Shown: positions 17,833 through 27,005, counted from the stretch's first letter. The stretch: 64,000 nt of DNA from Lachnospiraceae bacterium (GCA_017936885.1 JAGBEO010000003.1:124001-188000), one strand, 5' to 3'. Notes: a model not told the origin generated them from the letters alone. Program-made: numbers and translations.

Positions 17833-18789
17833 ATGATTAGAAAGGTTGTTTTTCTATTAAAAGAATATGAAGGAATAGATTGGGAGCTGCGGCTGACAGA
17901 ATTGGTGTCGGATCTGCAAAAAAATAAGATCGCTTATGCTTTTTGCAAAGTTCCTGACAGTCATCTGGAACCTGATATAATAGAAGATAAAAATGCAGAA
18001 TATGCAAAGACAGAATATGCGAATGCCCCAAATCGTGGCACGGAAGAAATATATGAAAGCAGGGATTCAGCCGCCGGTAGTAAGATAAAGCACATTATAT
18101 ATATATCGGATGCTCCCGCGATATGCAGAAAATTGGCGGATCGGGGATGCTGTGTGCTTCCCTATCGGCATGATTATAACCGGGAAGAAGGTTTTGAAAG
18201 CAGCAGATATTTTTATATAGCAGAGCGACTGGAAGAGATGGATTATGAATCCCTTGATATGGCATATCGCCGTCTGGCAGGTTTACCGTGGGAAATTCTC
18301 AGGACAAAACGGTGTATTATCAGGGAAACGACGGTAGAAGATGTGGATGCATTCTATCAGATATATCGGGAACCGGATATTACTGCATATATGGAAGACC
18401 TTTATGCTGACCGGAATGAGGAAATTGCCTATGTGCAGGATTATATTAAGAAGATATATCATTTCTACGGATATGGTATGTGGACAGTGACGGCGAAGGA
18501 CGGAGGTCGGGTCATCGGCAGGGCAGGCATCAGTTGGCGGGAAGGGTTCGATCTGCCGGAATTGGGGTTTGTGATCGGTGTGCCCTGGCAGCGGCAGGGA
18601 TACGCTTATGAGGTGTGCAGTGCGATTCTTGCATATGCTAGAGACGAATTGGGAATGACGCGGGTGCAGGCGTTGGTGATGAGGGGGAATGAGAAATCCG
18701 GAAAGCTGTGTGGAAAGCTGGGGTTTCATAAACAACAAGAAGTAAATCTGGAAAGGGAGATTTATACGGTATTCGAGATTGACTTGTGA
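17833..18789 (+). CDS. Two-domain GNAT-family N-acetyltransferase
   Basis: The C-terminal half (about residue 155 to 318) is a RimJ/RimL-like GNAT acyltransferase: it begins LRTKRCIIRETTVEDV, has the acetyl-CoA loop VPWQRQGYAYE and ends GKLCGKLGF. The N-terminal half (1-150) is not a GNAT domain; it contains IIYISDAPAICRKLADRG followed by YRRLAGLPW, resembling the distal half of a HAD-like phosphatase fold without its nucleophile motif (inference). Start 17833 is preferred because AGAGGG ends 8 bases before it. The frame stays open upstream to 17473, but that part is antisense to the cyclophilin gene. Substrate unknown. Confidence 0.8.
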   Translation: MIRKVVFLLKEYEGIDWELRLTELVSDLQKNKIAYAFCKVPDSHLEPDIIEDKNAEYAKTEYANAPNRGTEEIYESRDSAAGSKIKHIIYISDAPAICRKLADRGCCVLPYRHDYNREEGFESSRYFYIAERLEEMDYESLDMAYRRLAGLPWEILRTKRCIIRETTVEDVDAFYQIYREPDITAYMEDLYADRNEEIAYVQDYIKKIYHFYGYGMWTVTAKDGGRVIGRAGISWREGFDLPELGFVIGVPWQRQGYAYEVCSAILAYARDELGMTRVQALVMRGNEKSGKLCGKLGFHKQQEVNLEREIYTVFEIDL

Positions 18790-18898
18790 GATGATGATGA
18801 TCGGATATATTTCAATATGCATTTCTATTTACAACCAGGCACACATGTGGTAAAGTTGGCTCTGTGAAAATCTTACAACAGAAATTGGACAATAAAGC

Positions 18899-19843
18899 AT
18901 GAAAAAAGAATTCAGAAATTCATTATTACTAATATTAACGGCACTGATCTGGGGAACAGCCTTTGTGGCACAAAGAGAGGGCGGAGCCGAGGTTGGTCCC
19001 TATACCTTCAACTGTATCCGTTCCCTGATCGGGGCGGTTGTTTTGCTTCCGGTTATTAAATTATTGGAGAAACGCACGTCAGGAGAAACTTCCCCAAATA
19101 CGGCAGATAGAAAAACGCTGTGGGTGGGCGGCATATCCTGTGGAGTTGTTCTGTTTGTGGCGAGTACCTTTCAGCAGCTTGGTATGTATTATGGCACGAC
19201 TGCCGGAAAAGCGGGTTTTCTAACTGCCTGCTACATTTTGATTGTTCCGTTACTTGGCTTGTTTTTGGGTAAGAAGTGTCATTGGAATGTATGGTTTAGT
19301 GTGCTGATTGCGTTATGCGGACTCTACTTCTTGTGTCTGACCAACGGTTTTACCCTTCAGCTCAGCGATGGGCTTGTACTCTTGTGTGCTGTCTCCTTTG
19401 CAGTACATATTTTGGTGATTGACCATTTCTCCCCGCTTGTAGATGGGGTAAGATTATCCTGCATTCAGTTTTTCGTATGTGGTGTACTGGGATTGGTTCC
19501 TATGATTGGTTTGGATATGCGGCATTCTGCGGCGGGAGCCGGATTGTGGATAGCGTCCCTTGGTTCTTGGGATGTCTGGCTGCCGATTCTGTATGCGGGC
19601 GTTCTATCCTGCGGCGTAGGTTACACATTGCAGGTGGTAGGTCAGGATGGCATTAATCCTACGATAGCCTCGTTGTTGATGAGCCTGGAATCTGTTTTTT
19701 CGGTGCTGGCCGGCATGATTCTTCTACATGAAACTATGAGTGGCAGAGAACTTCTTGGATGTGTTTTGGTATTTGCGGCGGTTTTGTTTGCCCAGATTCC
19801 TTTAGAAAAAAGAAGGCATAAAAGAGAAATAAAAAAATTATAA
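18899..19843 (+). CDS. DMT-superfamily transporter (EamA domain)
   Basis: Ten-helix drug/metabolite exporter with two EamA repeats, 314 residues. The first repeat opens with LTALIWGTAFVAQREG, a frequent start for this family, and the second ends with GVLSCGVGYTLQVVGQ and SLESVFSVLAGMILLHE. A basic tail (EKRRHKREIKK) marks the cytoplasmic C-terminus. The ribosome site is weak. The substrate cannot be predicted; amino acids or nucleotide sugars are common for relatives. Confidence 0.88.
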   Translation: MKKEFRNSLLLILTALIWGTAFVAQREGGAEVGPYTFNCIRSLIGAVVLLPVIKLLEKRTSGETSPNTADRKTLWVGGISCGVVLFVASTFQQLGMYYGTTAGKAGFLTACYILIVPLLGLFLGKKCHWNVWFSVLIALCGLYFLCLTNGFTLQLSDGLVLLCAVSFAVHILVIDHFSPLVDGVRLSCIQFFVCGVLGLVPMIGLDMRHSAAGAGLWIASLGSWDVWLPILYAGVLSCGVGYTLQVVGQDGINPTIASLLMSLESVFSVLAGMILLHETMSGRELLGCVLVFAAVLFAQIPLEKRRHKREIKKL

Positions 19844-19851
19844 AAAGGATA

Positions 19852-19880
19852 TTGACACCTCTAAATGATGGTGTTACAAT
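19852..19880 (+). promoter_or_regulatory. amt: Strong promoter of the amt leader
   Basis: Consensus TTGACA and TACAAT separated by exactly 17 bases, nine bases after the DMT gene. The predicted transcript start is near 19887, leaving a 5' leader of about 225 bases before amt. Confidence 0.88.
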
Positions 19881-19889
19881 ACAACACAT

Positions 19890-19929
19890 GAAGCAAAGGC
19901 GCTTCGAGGAAACTCGGAGTGCCTTTTTT
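19890..19929 (+). promoter_or_regulatory. Hexaloop hairpin overlapping a terminator (amt leader, first)
   Basis: GAAGC (19890) pairs with GCTTC (to 19905) around the six-base loop AAAGGC. The same bases, from 19895, form a rival 14-bp terminator stem with GAAA tetraloop ending in TTTTTT. A loop with A1 and G4 that competes with a terminator is the P2 arrangement of ANTAR-protein antitermination targets. Confidence 0.7.
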
Positions 19930-19996
19930 GTTAGTATAAGGATGACTCGCAAGGCGTGACATCCGTTGTTGTTTTAACTGAATCATTTTTGTAAAA

Positions 19997-20053
19997 ATGC
20001 GAAGCAATGGGGCTTGTGGAAAGGATAAGGAGACCATTGGATTCGCTTTTTTT
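19997..20053 (+). promoter_or_regulatory. Second hexaloop hairpin and terminator (amt leader)
   Basis: AAGC (20002) and GCTT (to 20015) flank the loop AATGGG, again A1 and G4. The rival stem GCGAA-AATGG / CCATT-TTCGC ends in seven T. A further stem CATTTTGC / GCAAAATG (20054-20082) follows before the ribosome site. Confidence 0.55.
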
Positions 20054-20113
20054 CATTTTGCGAAAGGTAATTTTGCAAAATGTATATATTAAACAATGTG
20101 AGGAGGAACTATT

Positions 20114-21883
20114 ATGACAGAAGAAATTATGGAGGTTCTAAACGGGCAAGTGTTCGGTGTCTGGTTTTTGATTGGTGCCGCGCTGGTATTCTGGATGCAG
20201 GCTGGATTTGCCATGGTAGAGACAGGTTTTACCAGAGCGAAGAATGCGGGAAATATCATCATGAAGAATCTGATGGATTTCTGTATCGGTACTGTAATGT
20301 TTATCCTGATCGGTTTCAGTTTGCTGCTTGGCGAGGATATGGTTGGACTGATCGGTAAACCTGGTTTTGACATTTTTACTGCATACGAAAGTTTTGACTG
20401 GTCCAACTTCGTATTCAACTTAGTATTCTGTGCTACCACGGCTACAATCGTATCCGGTGCGATGGCAGAGAGAACCAAATTCTTAAGCTACTGTGTCTAT
20501 TCCGCAGTAATTTCTGCTTTGATTTATCCAATCGAGGCACATTGGATTTGGGGCGGCGGCTGGTTATCACAGATTGGTTTTCACGATTTTGCCGGTTCTT
20601 GTGCAATTCATATGGTAGGTGGTATTTCTGCACTGATTGGCGCTAAGATTCTCGGTCCCCGTATCGGCAAATTCACTAAGGATAAGAACGGAAAAATTAC
20701 GAAAGTAAATGCTTTTCCGGGACACAGCATCCCGCTTGGTTCACTTGGTGTATTCATCCTGTGGTTAGGCTGGTACGGTTTCAACGGTGCGGCAGCTACA
20801 AGCATTGATCAGTTGGGTTCTATTTTTGTAACAACAACGATTGCTCCTGCTGTTGCAACTGTAGTATGTATGATCTTTACTTGGATTAAATATGGTAAAC
20901 CTGATGTATCCATGTGTTTGAATGCATCATTGGCAGGGCTTGTTGCGATTACGGCACCTTGTGATGTTACGGATGCTTTCGGTGCGATCGTGATCGGTGC
21001 AGTTGCAGGTCTTCTGGTAGTATTTGGTGTTTGGCTTTTAGATTACAAGTTACGTGTTGATGATCCGGTTGGTGCGGTTGCAGTACATATGATGAACGGT
21101 ATCTGGGGTACTATTGCAGTTGGTTTATTTGCAACGAACACAGCGCCGGGTTACTCCATCGCAGATGCAAACGGCAACGAGCTTGTAGGTCTCTTCTATG
21201 GCGGTGGATTTAAGCTTCTTGGTTTACAGCTTATCGGTTTCGTATCCGTGGCAGCATGGACAGCAGTGACGATTACCATTGTATTTCTTGTTATTAAAGC
21301 AACAATCGGACTTCGTGCTTCTCAGGAAGAAGAGATCATCGGTCTGGATGCGACAGAGCATGGTCTTGCATCTGCCTATTCAGGATTCAGTATTATGGAT
21401 GTGTCCAATACGATGTCTATGGATATCAATGAGAACACAAGCCTTGGTACAGACGATTATGAGTCTGCTACACAGGTACAGAAGGATGCGGCCGTTCAGG
21501 TTGCTCAGGTTCCTGTTGCATCTGCAACGGGTATCTATAAGGTATCCATCATTGCCAAACTGTCCAGATATGATCAGTTGCGTAAGGCAATGAATGATCT
21601 TGGTGTAACCGGTATGACGGTAACACAGGTTATGGGCTGCGGTATTCAGAAAGGTGCCGGCGAAATGTATCGTGGTGTTGAGATAGATGCAACCTTACTG
21701 CCGAAGGTTAAAGTAGAAGTTGTAGTCAGCAAGATTCCTGTAGACGCTGTTGTGGAGGCTGCTAAGAAAGCCCTTTACACAGGTCATATCGGAGACGGTA
21801 AGATCTTCGTATACAATGTTGATAAAGTTGTTAAGATCCGTACAGGTGAAGAAGACTTTGCAGCATTGCAGGATGTAGAATAG
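20114..21883 (+). CDS. amt: Amt ammonium transporter fused to a PII (GlnB/GlnK) domain
   Basis: Residues 1 to about 410 are an Amt/Rh channel with about 11 helices: GFAMVETGFTRAKNAGN, GAMAERTKF and the pore histidines in SCAIHMVGG and AVAVHMMNG. After a roughly 55-residue linker, residues 472-589 are a full PII signal domain: GVTGMTVTQVMG, T-loop GCGIQKGAGEMYRG, and B/C loops GHIGDGKIFVY and IRTGEED. In place of a separate GlnK plug the regulator is covalently attached. The T-loop keeps Gln39 and Tyr46 equivalents but Ile replaces the Tyr51 used for uridylylation. AGGAGG precedes the ATG. Placed after a nitrogen-type attenuator leader. Confidence 0.95.
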   Translation: MTEEIMEVLNGQVFGVWFLIGAALVFWMQAGFAMVETGFTRAKNAGNIIMKNLMDFCIGTVMFILIGFSLLLGEDMVGLIGKPGFDIFTAYESFDWSNFVFNLVFCATTATIVSGAMAERTKFLSYCVYSAVISALIYPIEAHWIWGGGWLSQIGFHDFAGSCAIHMVGGISALIGAKILGPRIGKFTKDKNGKITKVNAFPGHSIPLGSLGVFILWLGWYGFNGAAATSIDQLGSIFVTTTIAPAVATVVCMIFTWIKYGKPDVSMCLNASLAGLVAITAPCDVTDAFGAIVIGAVAGLLVVFGVWLLDYKLRVDDPVGAVAVHMMNGIWGTIAVGLFATNTAPGYSIADANGNELVGLFYGGGFKLLGLQLIGFVSVAAWTAVTITIVFLVIKATIGLRASQEEEIIGLDATEHGLASAYSGFSIMDVSNTMSMDINENTSLGTDDYESATQVQKDAAVQVAQVPVASATGIYKVSIIAKLSRYDQLRKAMNDLGVTGMTVTQVMGCGIQKGAGEMYRGVEIDATLLPKVKVEVVVSKIPVDAVVEAAKKALYTGHIGDGKIFVYNVDKVVKIRTGEEDFAALQDVE

Positions 21884-21960
21884 GCTGAACAAATTCAGAG
21901 GCTGAATAAATTCAGCCGCAAGTTAATTATGCGTATACCTATATCCCTTAGTTTGTATAT

Positions 21961-22007
21961 ATAAAACGGGCTCCTTGGTGCTTCCACCGCCGAGGGGCTT
22001 GTTTTAT
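21961..22007 (+). terminator. Strong hairpin after amt
   Basis: ATAAAAC at 21961 and GTTTTAT to 22007 close a stem of about 16 pairs with GT wobbles, continued by GGTG / CACC around a CTTC loop. No long T run follows, but it probably ends the amt transcript. A smaller stem GGCTGAA / TTCAGCC (21902-21917 region) lies just after the stop codon. Confidence 0.55.
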
Positions 22008-22110
22008 GTGATAGGAAAGTGACCGGGCAGTGGTGAGAAGCAAGACTTTTTTATTGCTGCGGGTACAGATTAAAAAAATGCTAAAACATGATATTGCTGT
22101 ATGGAAAATC

Positions 22111-22213
22111 TTGTTACACATCAGAGATGTATGGTATGATAAGAACACGTTTTGAGCCGGGAAAATAGAATGTGCGTCATCCTATAGATTAGAATATCCG
22201 ATTCCGGTTCAAA
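22111..22213 (+). promoter_or_regulatory. Promoter and leader stem of pyk
   Basis: TTGTTA (22111) and TATGAT (22135-22140) are 18 bases apart. In the leader, TTTGAGCCGG (22151-22160) pairs with CCGGTTCAAA (22204-22213), enclosing about 43 bases. Function of the leader stem is unknown. Confidence 0.55.
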
Positions 22214-22251
22214 ATAATAGAAAACGGCAGAGCAGTAAGAATGGAGGAAAA

Positions 22252-23667
22252 ATGAGAAAAACTAAAATTGTATGTACCTTGGGTCCCTCTACGGACAATG
22301 AAAGTGTATTAAAACAAATGATGATAGAGGGAATGAACGTAGCCAGATGCAATTTTTCCCATGGAACCTACGACGAGCATAAGAAGAGAATGGATATGGT
22401 CAAGAAGCTTCGTAAAGAAGTGGGCAAGCCGGTAGCTGTTCTACTGGATACCAAGGGGCCGGAGGTTCGTGTTAAGGACTTCAAGGAAGGAAAAGTAACG
22501 TTAGAAGAAGGACAGCTTTTTACTTTGACGGCAGAAGAAGTGGAAGGTACGAAAGACAAGGTAAGTGTTACGTATAACCGGCTCTACGAAGATTTGGAAG
22601 TAGGAATGCGCGTGCTGATTGATGACGGGCTGATTGAGATGAAAGTAGAGAAGGTGAATAAGAATGATATCGTCTGCCGTGTCATTAACGGCGGGGTGGT
22701 ATCTAACCACAAAGGTGTCAATGTGCCGGATGTGGATCTGTCTATGCCCTATATCAGCGATAAAGACAGAGAAGATATTCTTTTCGGTATCAGTCAGGAT
22801 GTGGATTTTATTGCGGCATCTTTCGTACAGAAGAAGGAAGATATTTTACAGCTCCGTAAGCTGTTAGAGAAAAACGGCGGTGAGGATATCAAGATTATCT
22901 CTAAGATCGAAAACGCACAGGGTGTAGCAAATATCGATGATATCATTGAAGTGTCAGATGGTATCATGGTGGCACGTGGTGATATGGGGGTTGAGATTCC
23001 TTATGAGGAAGTGCCGGTTATCCAGAAAAAAATCATCAAGAAAGTATACCGTGCCGGAAAACAGGTAATCACGGCGACGCAGATGTTAGAGTCTATGATT
23101 AAGAATCCGAGACCGACCCGTGCGGAGACGACGGATATCGCCAATGCGGTGTATGACGGAACCAGTGCGATTATGTTATCCGGAGAGACGGCAGCGGGTG
23201 CCTATCCTGTGGAAGCAGTCAGAACGATGGTAAGAATTGCAGAGCGTACAGAACAGGATGTGGATTACCGCAAGCGTTTCTTCGAGTTTGAGCGGGAAGC
23301 CAATCCGGATATTACAGATGCCATCTGTCACGCTACCTGTACGACAGCATTAGACTTAAATGCCAAAGCAATCGTGACAGTCACTAAGTCGGGCAGATCA
23401 GCCCGAATGGTGTCCAGATATCGTCCGGAGAGTGACATTATCGGCTGTGCGACTACAGAGAAGGTGTGCAGGCAGTTATCCTTATCATGGGGAGTGTCGC
23501 CGGTTTTGATTAAGGAAGAGCAAGAGGTATTTAATCTGTTTGACAAAGCGATTATGGCAGCAAAGAAAATCGGACTGTTAAATGAAGGAGATTTGACAGT
23601 CATCACATCCGGTGTACCGATCGGGTTCTCCGGGACAACGAATATGATTAAAGTGCAGATTGTATAA
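22252..23667 (+). CDS. pyk: Pyruvate kinase
   Basis: Last step of glycolysis: phosphoenolpyruvate plus ADP to pyruvate plus ATP. Opens with KTKIVCTLGPSTDN and NFSHG; active-site segment IISKIENAQG, the GDMGVEIP loop, and ATQMLESM are all present. The protein ends at residue 471 with the allosteric domain (TKSGRSARMVSRYRP and VITSGVPIG), and lacks the extra C-terminal PEP-utilizer-like domain found in Bacillus enzymes. Own promoter and terminator. Confidence 0.97.
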   Translation: MRKTKIVCTLGPSTDNESVLKQMMIEGMNVARCNFSHGTYDEHKKRMDMVKKLRKEVGKPVAVLLDTKGPEVRVKDFKEGKVTLEEGQLFTLTAEEVEGTKDKVSVTYNRLYEDLEVGMRVLIDDGLIEMKVEKVNKNDIVCRVINGGVVSNHKGVNVPDVDLSMPYISDKDREDILFGISQDVDFIAASFVQKKEDILQLRKLLEKNGGEDIKIISKIENAQGVANIDDIIEVSDGIMVARGDMGVEIPYEEVPVIQKKIIKKVYRAGKQVITATQMLESMIKNPRPTRAETTDIANAVYDGTSAIMLSGETAAGAYPVEAVRTMVRIAERTEQDVDYRKRFFEFEREANPDITDAICHATCTTALDLNAKAIVTVTKSGRSARMVSRYRPESDIIGCATTEKVCRQLSLSWGVSPVLIKEEQEVFNLFDKAIMAAKKIGLLNEGDLTVITSGVPIGFSGTTNMIKVQIV

Positions 23668-23670
23668 ATA

Positions 23671-23709
23671 ACAACTCCCGGCATATATTTACGGTATGCC
23701 GGGAGTTGT
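23671..23709 (+). terminator. Terminator of pyk
   Basis: A 15-bp perfect stem, ACAACTCCCGGCATA and its complement, four bases after the stop codon; T run weak, so it may also protect the 3' end. Confidence 0.7.
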
Positions 23710-23722
23710 AGTAAAGATCACT

Positions 23723-24021
23723 CTATTTTTGTGATTCTAGTTCCAGACAGTCTTCTGTATGATCTTCAAAAGAATCGGAAAGATACTGATAAAATTCTTC
23801 CTCTTTTCGCCCTAATCCATTATAGAAAACGATATAGTGCGGTGTTGGTATTTTAATGCGTTTTTCACGCTCAGATCATCTGTCTCCGTATAAGTGGTTC
23901 CGTTCAGGGCGTTATAAAGCTCTAAAAGCCGGACCTTATCCTTGAAGAGTTGTCTGAAGACTCTGTCTTTATAGGTAAAATAAACTGGCTGCTTTGTTCT
24001 TGGGGTTTCCGTAATGTTCAT
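23723..24021 (-). pseudogene. Remnant of an Rpn-family recombination-promoting nuclease
   Basis: On the minus strand the first frame (24021 to 23812) encodes a typical Rpn N-terminus: FTYKDRVFRQLFKDK and LLELYNALNGTTYTETDDL. It then runs out of frame. A second frame, ending at a TAG at 23725-23723, continues with a typical later segment: RIKIPTPHYIVFYNG and EEEFYQYLSDSFE. About 50-60 codons that normally lie between, including the nuclease core, are missing and the C-terminal half is lost. This is therefore a deleted and frameshifted gene, probably without activity. Confidence 0.75.
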
Positions 24022-24205
24022 TATTTTCTCCTTTCTTACGGTATTGCAGGGAACAATGACCTGTAAGAAAAGTCTGTCTTGATTCCCTGCTCAGTTATTT
24101 GTTGAATTGATAGCAAGGATTCTAAAACAGATTGAATACCGGATATGGTATTCATAAGAAAATAGAATAAAACGAATTTCCGTTAGAATTATATGCTATA
24201 AAAAG

Positions 24206-24235
24206 ATTGTAGCAAAGGTATCGGTATGGTGTCAA
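24206..24235 (-). promoter_or_regulatory. Promoter facing the Rpn remnant
   Basis: On the minus strand TTGACA (24235-24230) and TACAAT (24211-24206), 18-base spacing. A near-consensus promoter retained upstream of a broken gene. Confidence 0.65.
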
Positions 24236-24241
24236 GAGTTT

Positions 24242-25189
24242 TTATAAAAACAAGCTAACCACCGGAATTGTTACCAAACTTAAAATAGTAGTCAGGATAA
24301 TCCCCTGGGAAATCGTATCGGTTTCCACATTCAACTGCTTGGACAGCATCAGCGGCATATTGGCAGCGGGCACCGCAAGCATCAGCGCCATGGTGTTGAG
24401 AATCAGCGTATTGTGTACAAACGGGCGTACCAGCAGAATACAGCCGATGGGAATGAGAATCTGGCGCAGCAGCGTAAAGACATACAACCTTGGGTGGGAA
24501 AAGATCTCTTTCGGTGCCATTTGCGCTACGGACACACCGAGAACCAGCATGGACAGAAGCGTGGTAGCTCTGCCGATATAAGACATAGTGGATGTGATGA
24601 TAACAGGTACATCGAAATTGCCCAGATAAAATACGATCGTAGCAACCGCAGAGACGGTTCCGGCGTTGATGATCTTTTGCCAACGGCTGGAAGTGGCAGA
24701 CGTGTCACAATCGGAATCGGACTGTTTGGCAGCGGCTTTCTGTAAAGTGGAAATACCAAATGTATAAATCAATATGTTAAAGAGCAGATTAAAAATAGAT
24801 ACAAAGATCAAGGACTCCGTACCCAGTACGGCAGAGGCCAGCGGAATACCGATAAAACCGGTATTGCCGAAGATTGTCAGCATCCGATAAGCATAGTGGT
24901 ACCGGTTCGGAACACGAAGAATATAGGGAATCAGGAAACTGAATGCGATCAGGATAGCATAGATAGCAGCATATATGCCGAGTGAAAGGGCAAGTTCCTG
25001 TATGGATACCTTGGGACCGTCATCGAACGCAGAACAGATCAGCAGCGCCGGATTTGTTACATTAACAATTAAACCGGAGATCTGTTTGGAAGTCATTTCA
25101 GACAACATTTCTTTTTGAAACAGGAGCATTCCGATTCCGATTAAAATAAAGATAATAATCATTTGCTGCAATACAACTTCAATACTCAT
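24242..25189 (-). CDS. AEC-family permease (auxin efflux carrier type)
   Basis: Membrane transporter of the AEC family, often malate/citrate or other organic acid carriers in bacteria. 315 residues, about ten helices in two halves; KQISGLIVNVTNPALLI near the start and MLAVPAANMPLMLSKQ near the end are family-typical. Start at 25189 follows AAGGAAC; upstream in-frame Met at 25228 has no ribosome site. It is transcribed away from glpK, from its own promoter. Confidence 0.88.
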   Translation of the reverse strand: MSIEVVLQQMIIIFILIGIGMLLFQKEMLSEMTSKQISGLIVNVTNPALLICSAFDDGPKVSIQELALSLGIYAAIYAILIAFSFLIPYILRVPNRYHYAYRMLTIFGNTGFIGIPLASAVLGTESLIFVSIFNLLFNILIYTFGISTLQKAAAKQSDSDCDTSATSSRWQKIINAGTVSAVATIVFYLGNFDVPVIITSTMSYIGRATTLLSMLVLGVSVAQMAPKEIFSHPRLYVFTLLRQILIPIGCILLVRPFVHNTLILNTMALMLAVPAANMPLMLSKQLNVETDTISQGIILTTILSLVTIPVVSLFL

Positions 25190-25286
25190 ATGATTTGTTC
25201 CTTTTCTTCTATAATAATATATTATCATTGCCTGTTACAGGTCATTTCAAACACAGACAGAATCATCTGTCAGCAACAACTTGTCC

Positions 25287-25315
25287 ATTATAGCACGATT
25301 TCCTTAATATGTAAA
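25287..25315 (-). promoter_or_regulatory. Promoter of the AEC permease gene
   Basis: On the minus strand TTTACA (25315-25310) and TATAAT (25292-25287), 17-base spacing. Confidence 0.7.
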
Positions 25316-25443
25316 AATACATATCCGATTATAGACGAAATGGCGGTAAGTATTATATACTTAATGTTAGTTTGTAGTAGCAATTTATCCTTTGGAGATA
25401 CACAGGAAATCTGCAGGTTTAAGAAAGGAGCATGGATATCACG

Positions 25444-26943
25444 ATGCAGCAGTATATCATGGCATTAGATCAGGGAACCACCAGTTCCCGCTGTATTTTG
25501 TTTGACAGAAAGGGAACGATCTGCAGTAAGGCACAGAAGGAATTTACACAGATCTATCCGCAGGCGGGATGGGTAGAGCATAATCCCCGTGAAATATGGG
25601 CTTCCCAGTTGGCTGTGGCAATTGAGGCGATGGCGAATATCGGAGCAACTGCATCGCAGATAGCGGCGATCGGTATCACCAATCAGCGTGAGACAACTAT
25701 TGTCTGGGATAAGAAGACGGGAGAGCCGGTTTATAATGCTATTGTGTGGCAGTGTCGCAGAACGGCGGAATTTATTGATGAATTAAAAGAGCAGGGATAT
25801 ACTGAGATGATACGGGCCAAGACGGGACTTGTGCCGGATGCCTATTTCTCAGGCAGTAAGATTGCGTGGATATTAGATCATGTGGAGGGGGCAAAGGAAC
25901 GCGCTGAGCGCGGCGAACTTCTCTTCGGCACAGTGGACAGCTGGCTGATCTGGAATCTGACCAAGGGCGCTGTACATGCGACGGATTACACTAATGCTTC
26001 ACGGACGATGCTTTATAATATACATGAATTAAAGTGGGATGAAGAACTGTTATCTATTCTGCGTATCCCGGAACAGATGCTGCCGGAGGTAAAACCATCC
26101 AGTGCAATTTATGGTATGAGTGACAGCAGTATTTTCGGTGCACCCATTCCTATTGCGGGAATAGCCGGTGACCAGCAGGCAGCATTGTTCGGCCAGTGTT
26201 GTTTTGAACCGGGGCAGGTGAAGAATACTTACGGTACGGGTTGCTTCTTATTGATGCACACCGGAAAGGATGCGATTGCATCTAAGCATGGATTGCTGAC
26301 TACTATTGCGGCGGGGAGTGAGAAGCAGCCGGAGTATGTCTTAGAGGGCAGTGTGTTTGTGGCAGGTGCGGCAGTGCAGTGGATGCGGGATGAAATGCGT
26401 ATGATGAAGATTGCGCAGCATTCTGAGAAATATGCCATGCGGGTAGAAGACAGCAATGGAGTCTATGTGGTGCCTGCTTTCGTAGGAATGGGAACACCTT
26501 ACTGGAATCCATATGCAAGGGGAACCGTTGTGGGGATTACAAGAGGATGCCAAAAGGAGCATTTTGTCCGGGCGACATTAGAATCCATCGCTTATCAGTC
26601 AGCGGATGTTCTGCTTGCCATGGAGGAGGATGCTGGGATTGCATTAAGTGAGCTTAAAGTAGATGGCGGAGCCAGTACCAATGATTTCCTTATGCAGTTT
26701 CAGGCCGATATCATCGGGCAGAGCGTGCACCGTCCAAGCTGTACTGAGACTACGGCGCTGGGTGCCGCTTATCTGGCAGGACTGTCCACAGGCTATTGGA
26801 AGGACAAGGAAGAGATCTGTGAGAATTGGCAGTTAGACCGGCGCTTTGAGGCGGCGATGGAGGAAGAGAAACGGAAGAAGCTTTATAAAGGATGGAAACG
26901 GGCGGTCAGATGTGCCCTGGCGTGGGCAGAGGATGAAGAGTGA
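25444..26943 (+). CDS. glpK: Glycerol kinase
   Basis: FGGY-family kinase that makes glycerol 3-phosphate from glycerol and ATP. Phosphate-1 loop [10 protein letters not shown], glycerol-site [10 protein letters not shown] and [24 protein letters not shown] and the [12 protein letters not shown] segment all fit. Start ATG 25444 gives the family-typical opening; the ATG at 25432 touches the AAAGGAG ribosome site and is unlikely to be used. 499 residues. The site equivalent to the HPr-phosphorylated histidine region of Firmicute GlpK was not resolved. Followed by an alpha-galactosidase gene after 98 bases. Confidence 0.95.
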   Translation: MQQYIMALDQGTTSSRCILFDRKGTICSKAQKEFTQIYPQAGWVEHNPREIWASQLAVAIEAMANIGATASQIAAIGITNQRETTIVWDKKTGEPVYNAIVWQCRRTAEFIDELKEQGYTEMIRAKTGLVPDAYFSGSKIAWILDHVEGAKERAERGELLFGTVDSWLIWNLTKGAVHATDYTNASRTMLYNIHELKWDEELLSILRIPEQMLPEVKPSSAIYGMSDSSIFGAPIPIAGIAGDQQAALFGQCCFEPGQVKNTYGTGCFLLMHTGKDAIASKHGLLTTIAAGSEKQPEYVLEGSVFVAGAAVQWMRDEMRMMKIAQHSEKYAMRVEDSNGVYVVPAFVGMGTPYWNPYARGTVVGITRGCQKEHFVRATLESIAYQSADVLLAMEEDAGIALSELKVDGGASTNDFLMQFQADIIGQSVHRPSCTETTALGAAYLAGLSTGYWKDKEEICENWQLDRRFEAAMEEEKRKKLYKGWKRAVRCALAWAEDEE

Positions 26944-26949
26944 AAGTGA

Positions 26950-27005
26950 TTGCGAAACTCACTTAGGTTTGCACAATTAGTTGAACGCTGTGATGAGTTT
27001 CGCAA
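26950..27005 (+). repeat. 12-bp inverted repeat between glpK and the galactosidase gene
   Basis: TTGCGAAACTCA (26950-26961) and TGAGTTTCGCAA (26994-27005) are perfect complements with 32 bases between. A near copy of the right arm, TGATGAGTTTTGCAA, recurs at about 29253, just after the galactosidase gene. Could be an operator pair or mRNA structure. Confidence 0.55.

Noticed and set aside
24255-24683. 142-codon frame in the AEC gene region, minus strand
   Set aside because: Alternate frame of the same strand inside the permease gene; His/Cys/Tyr-rich without domain.
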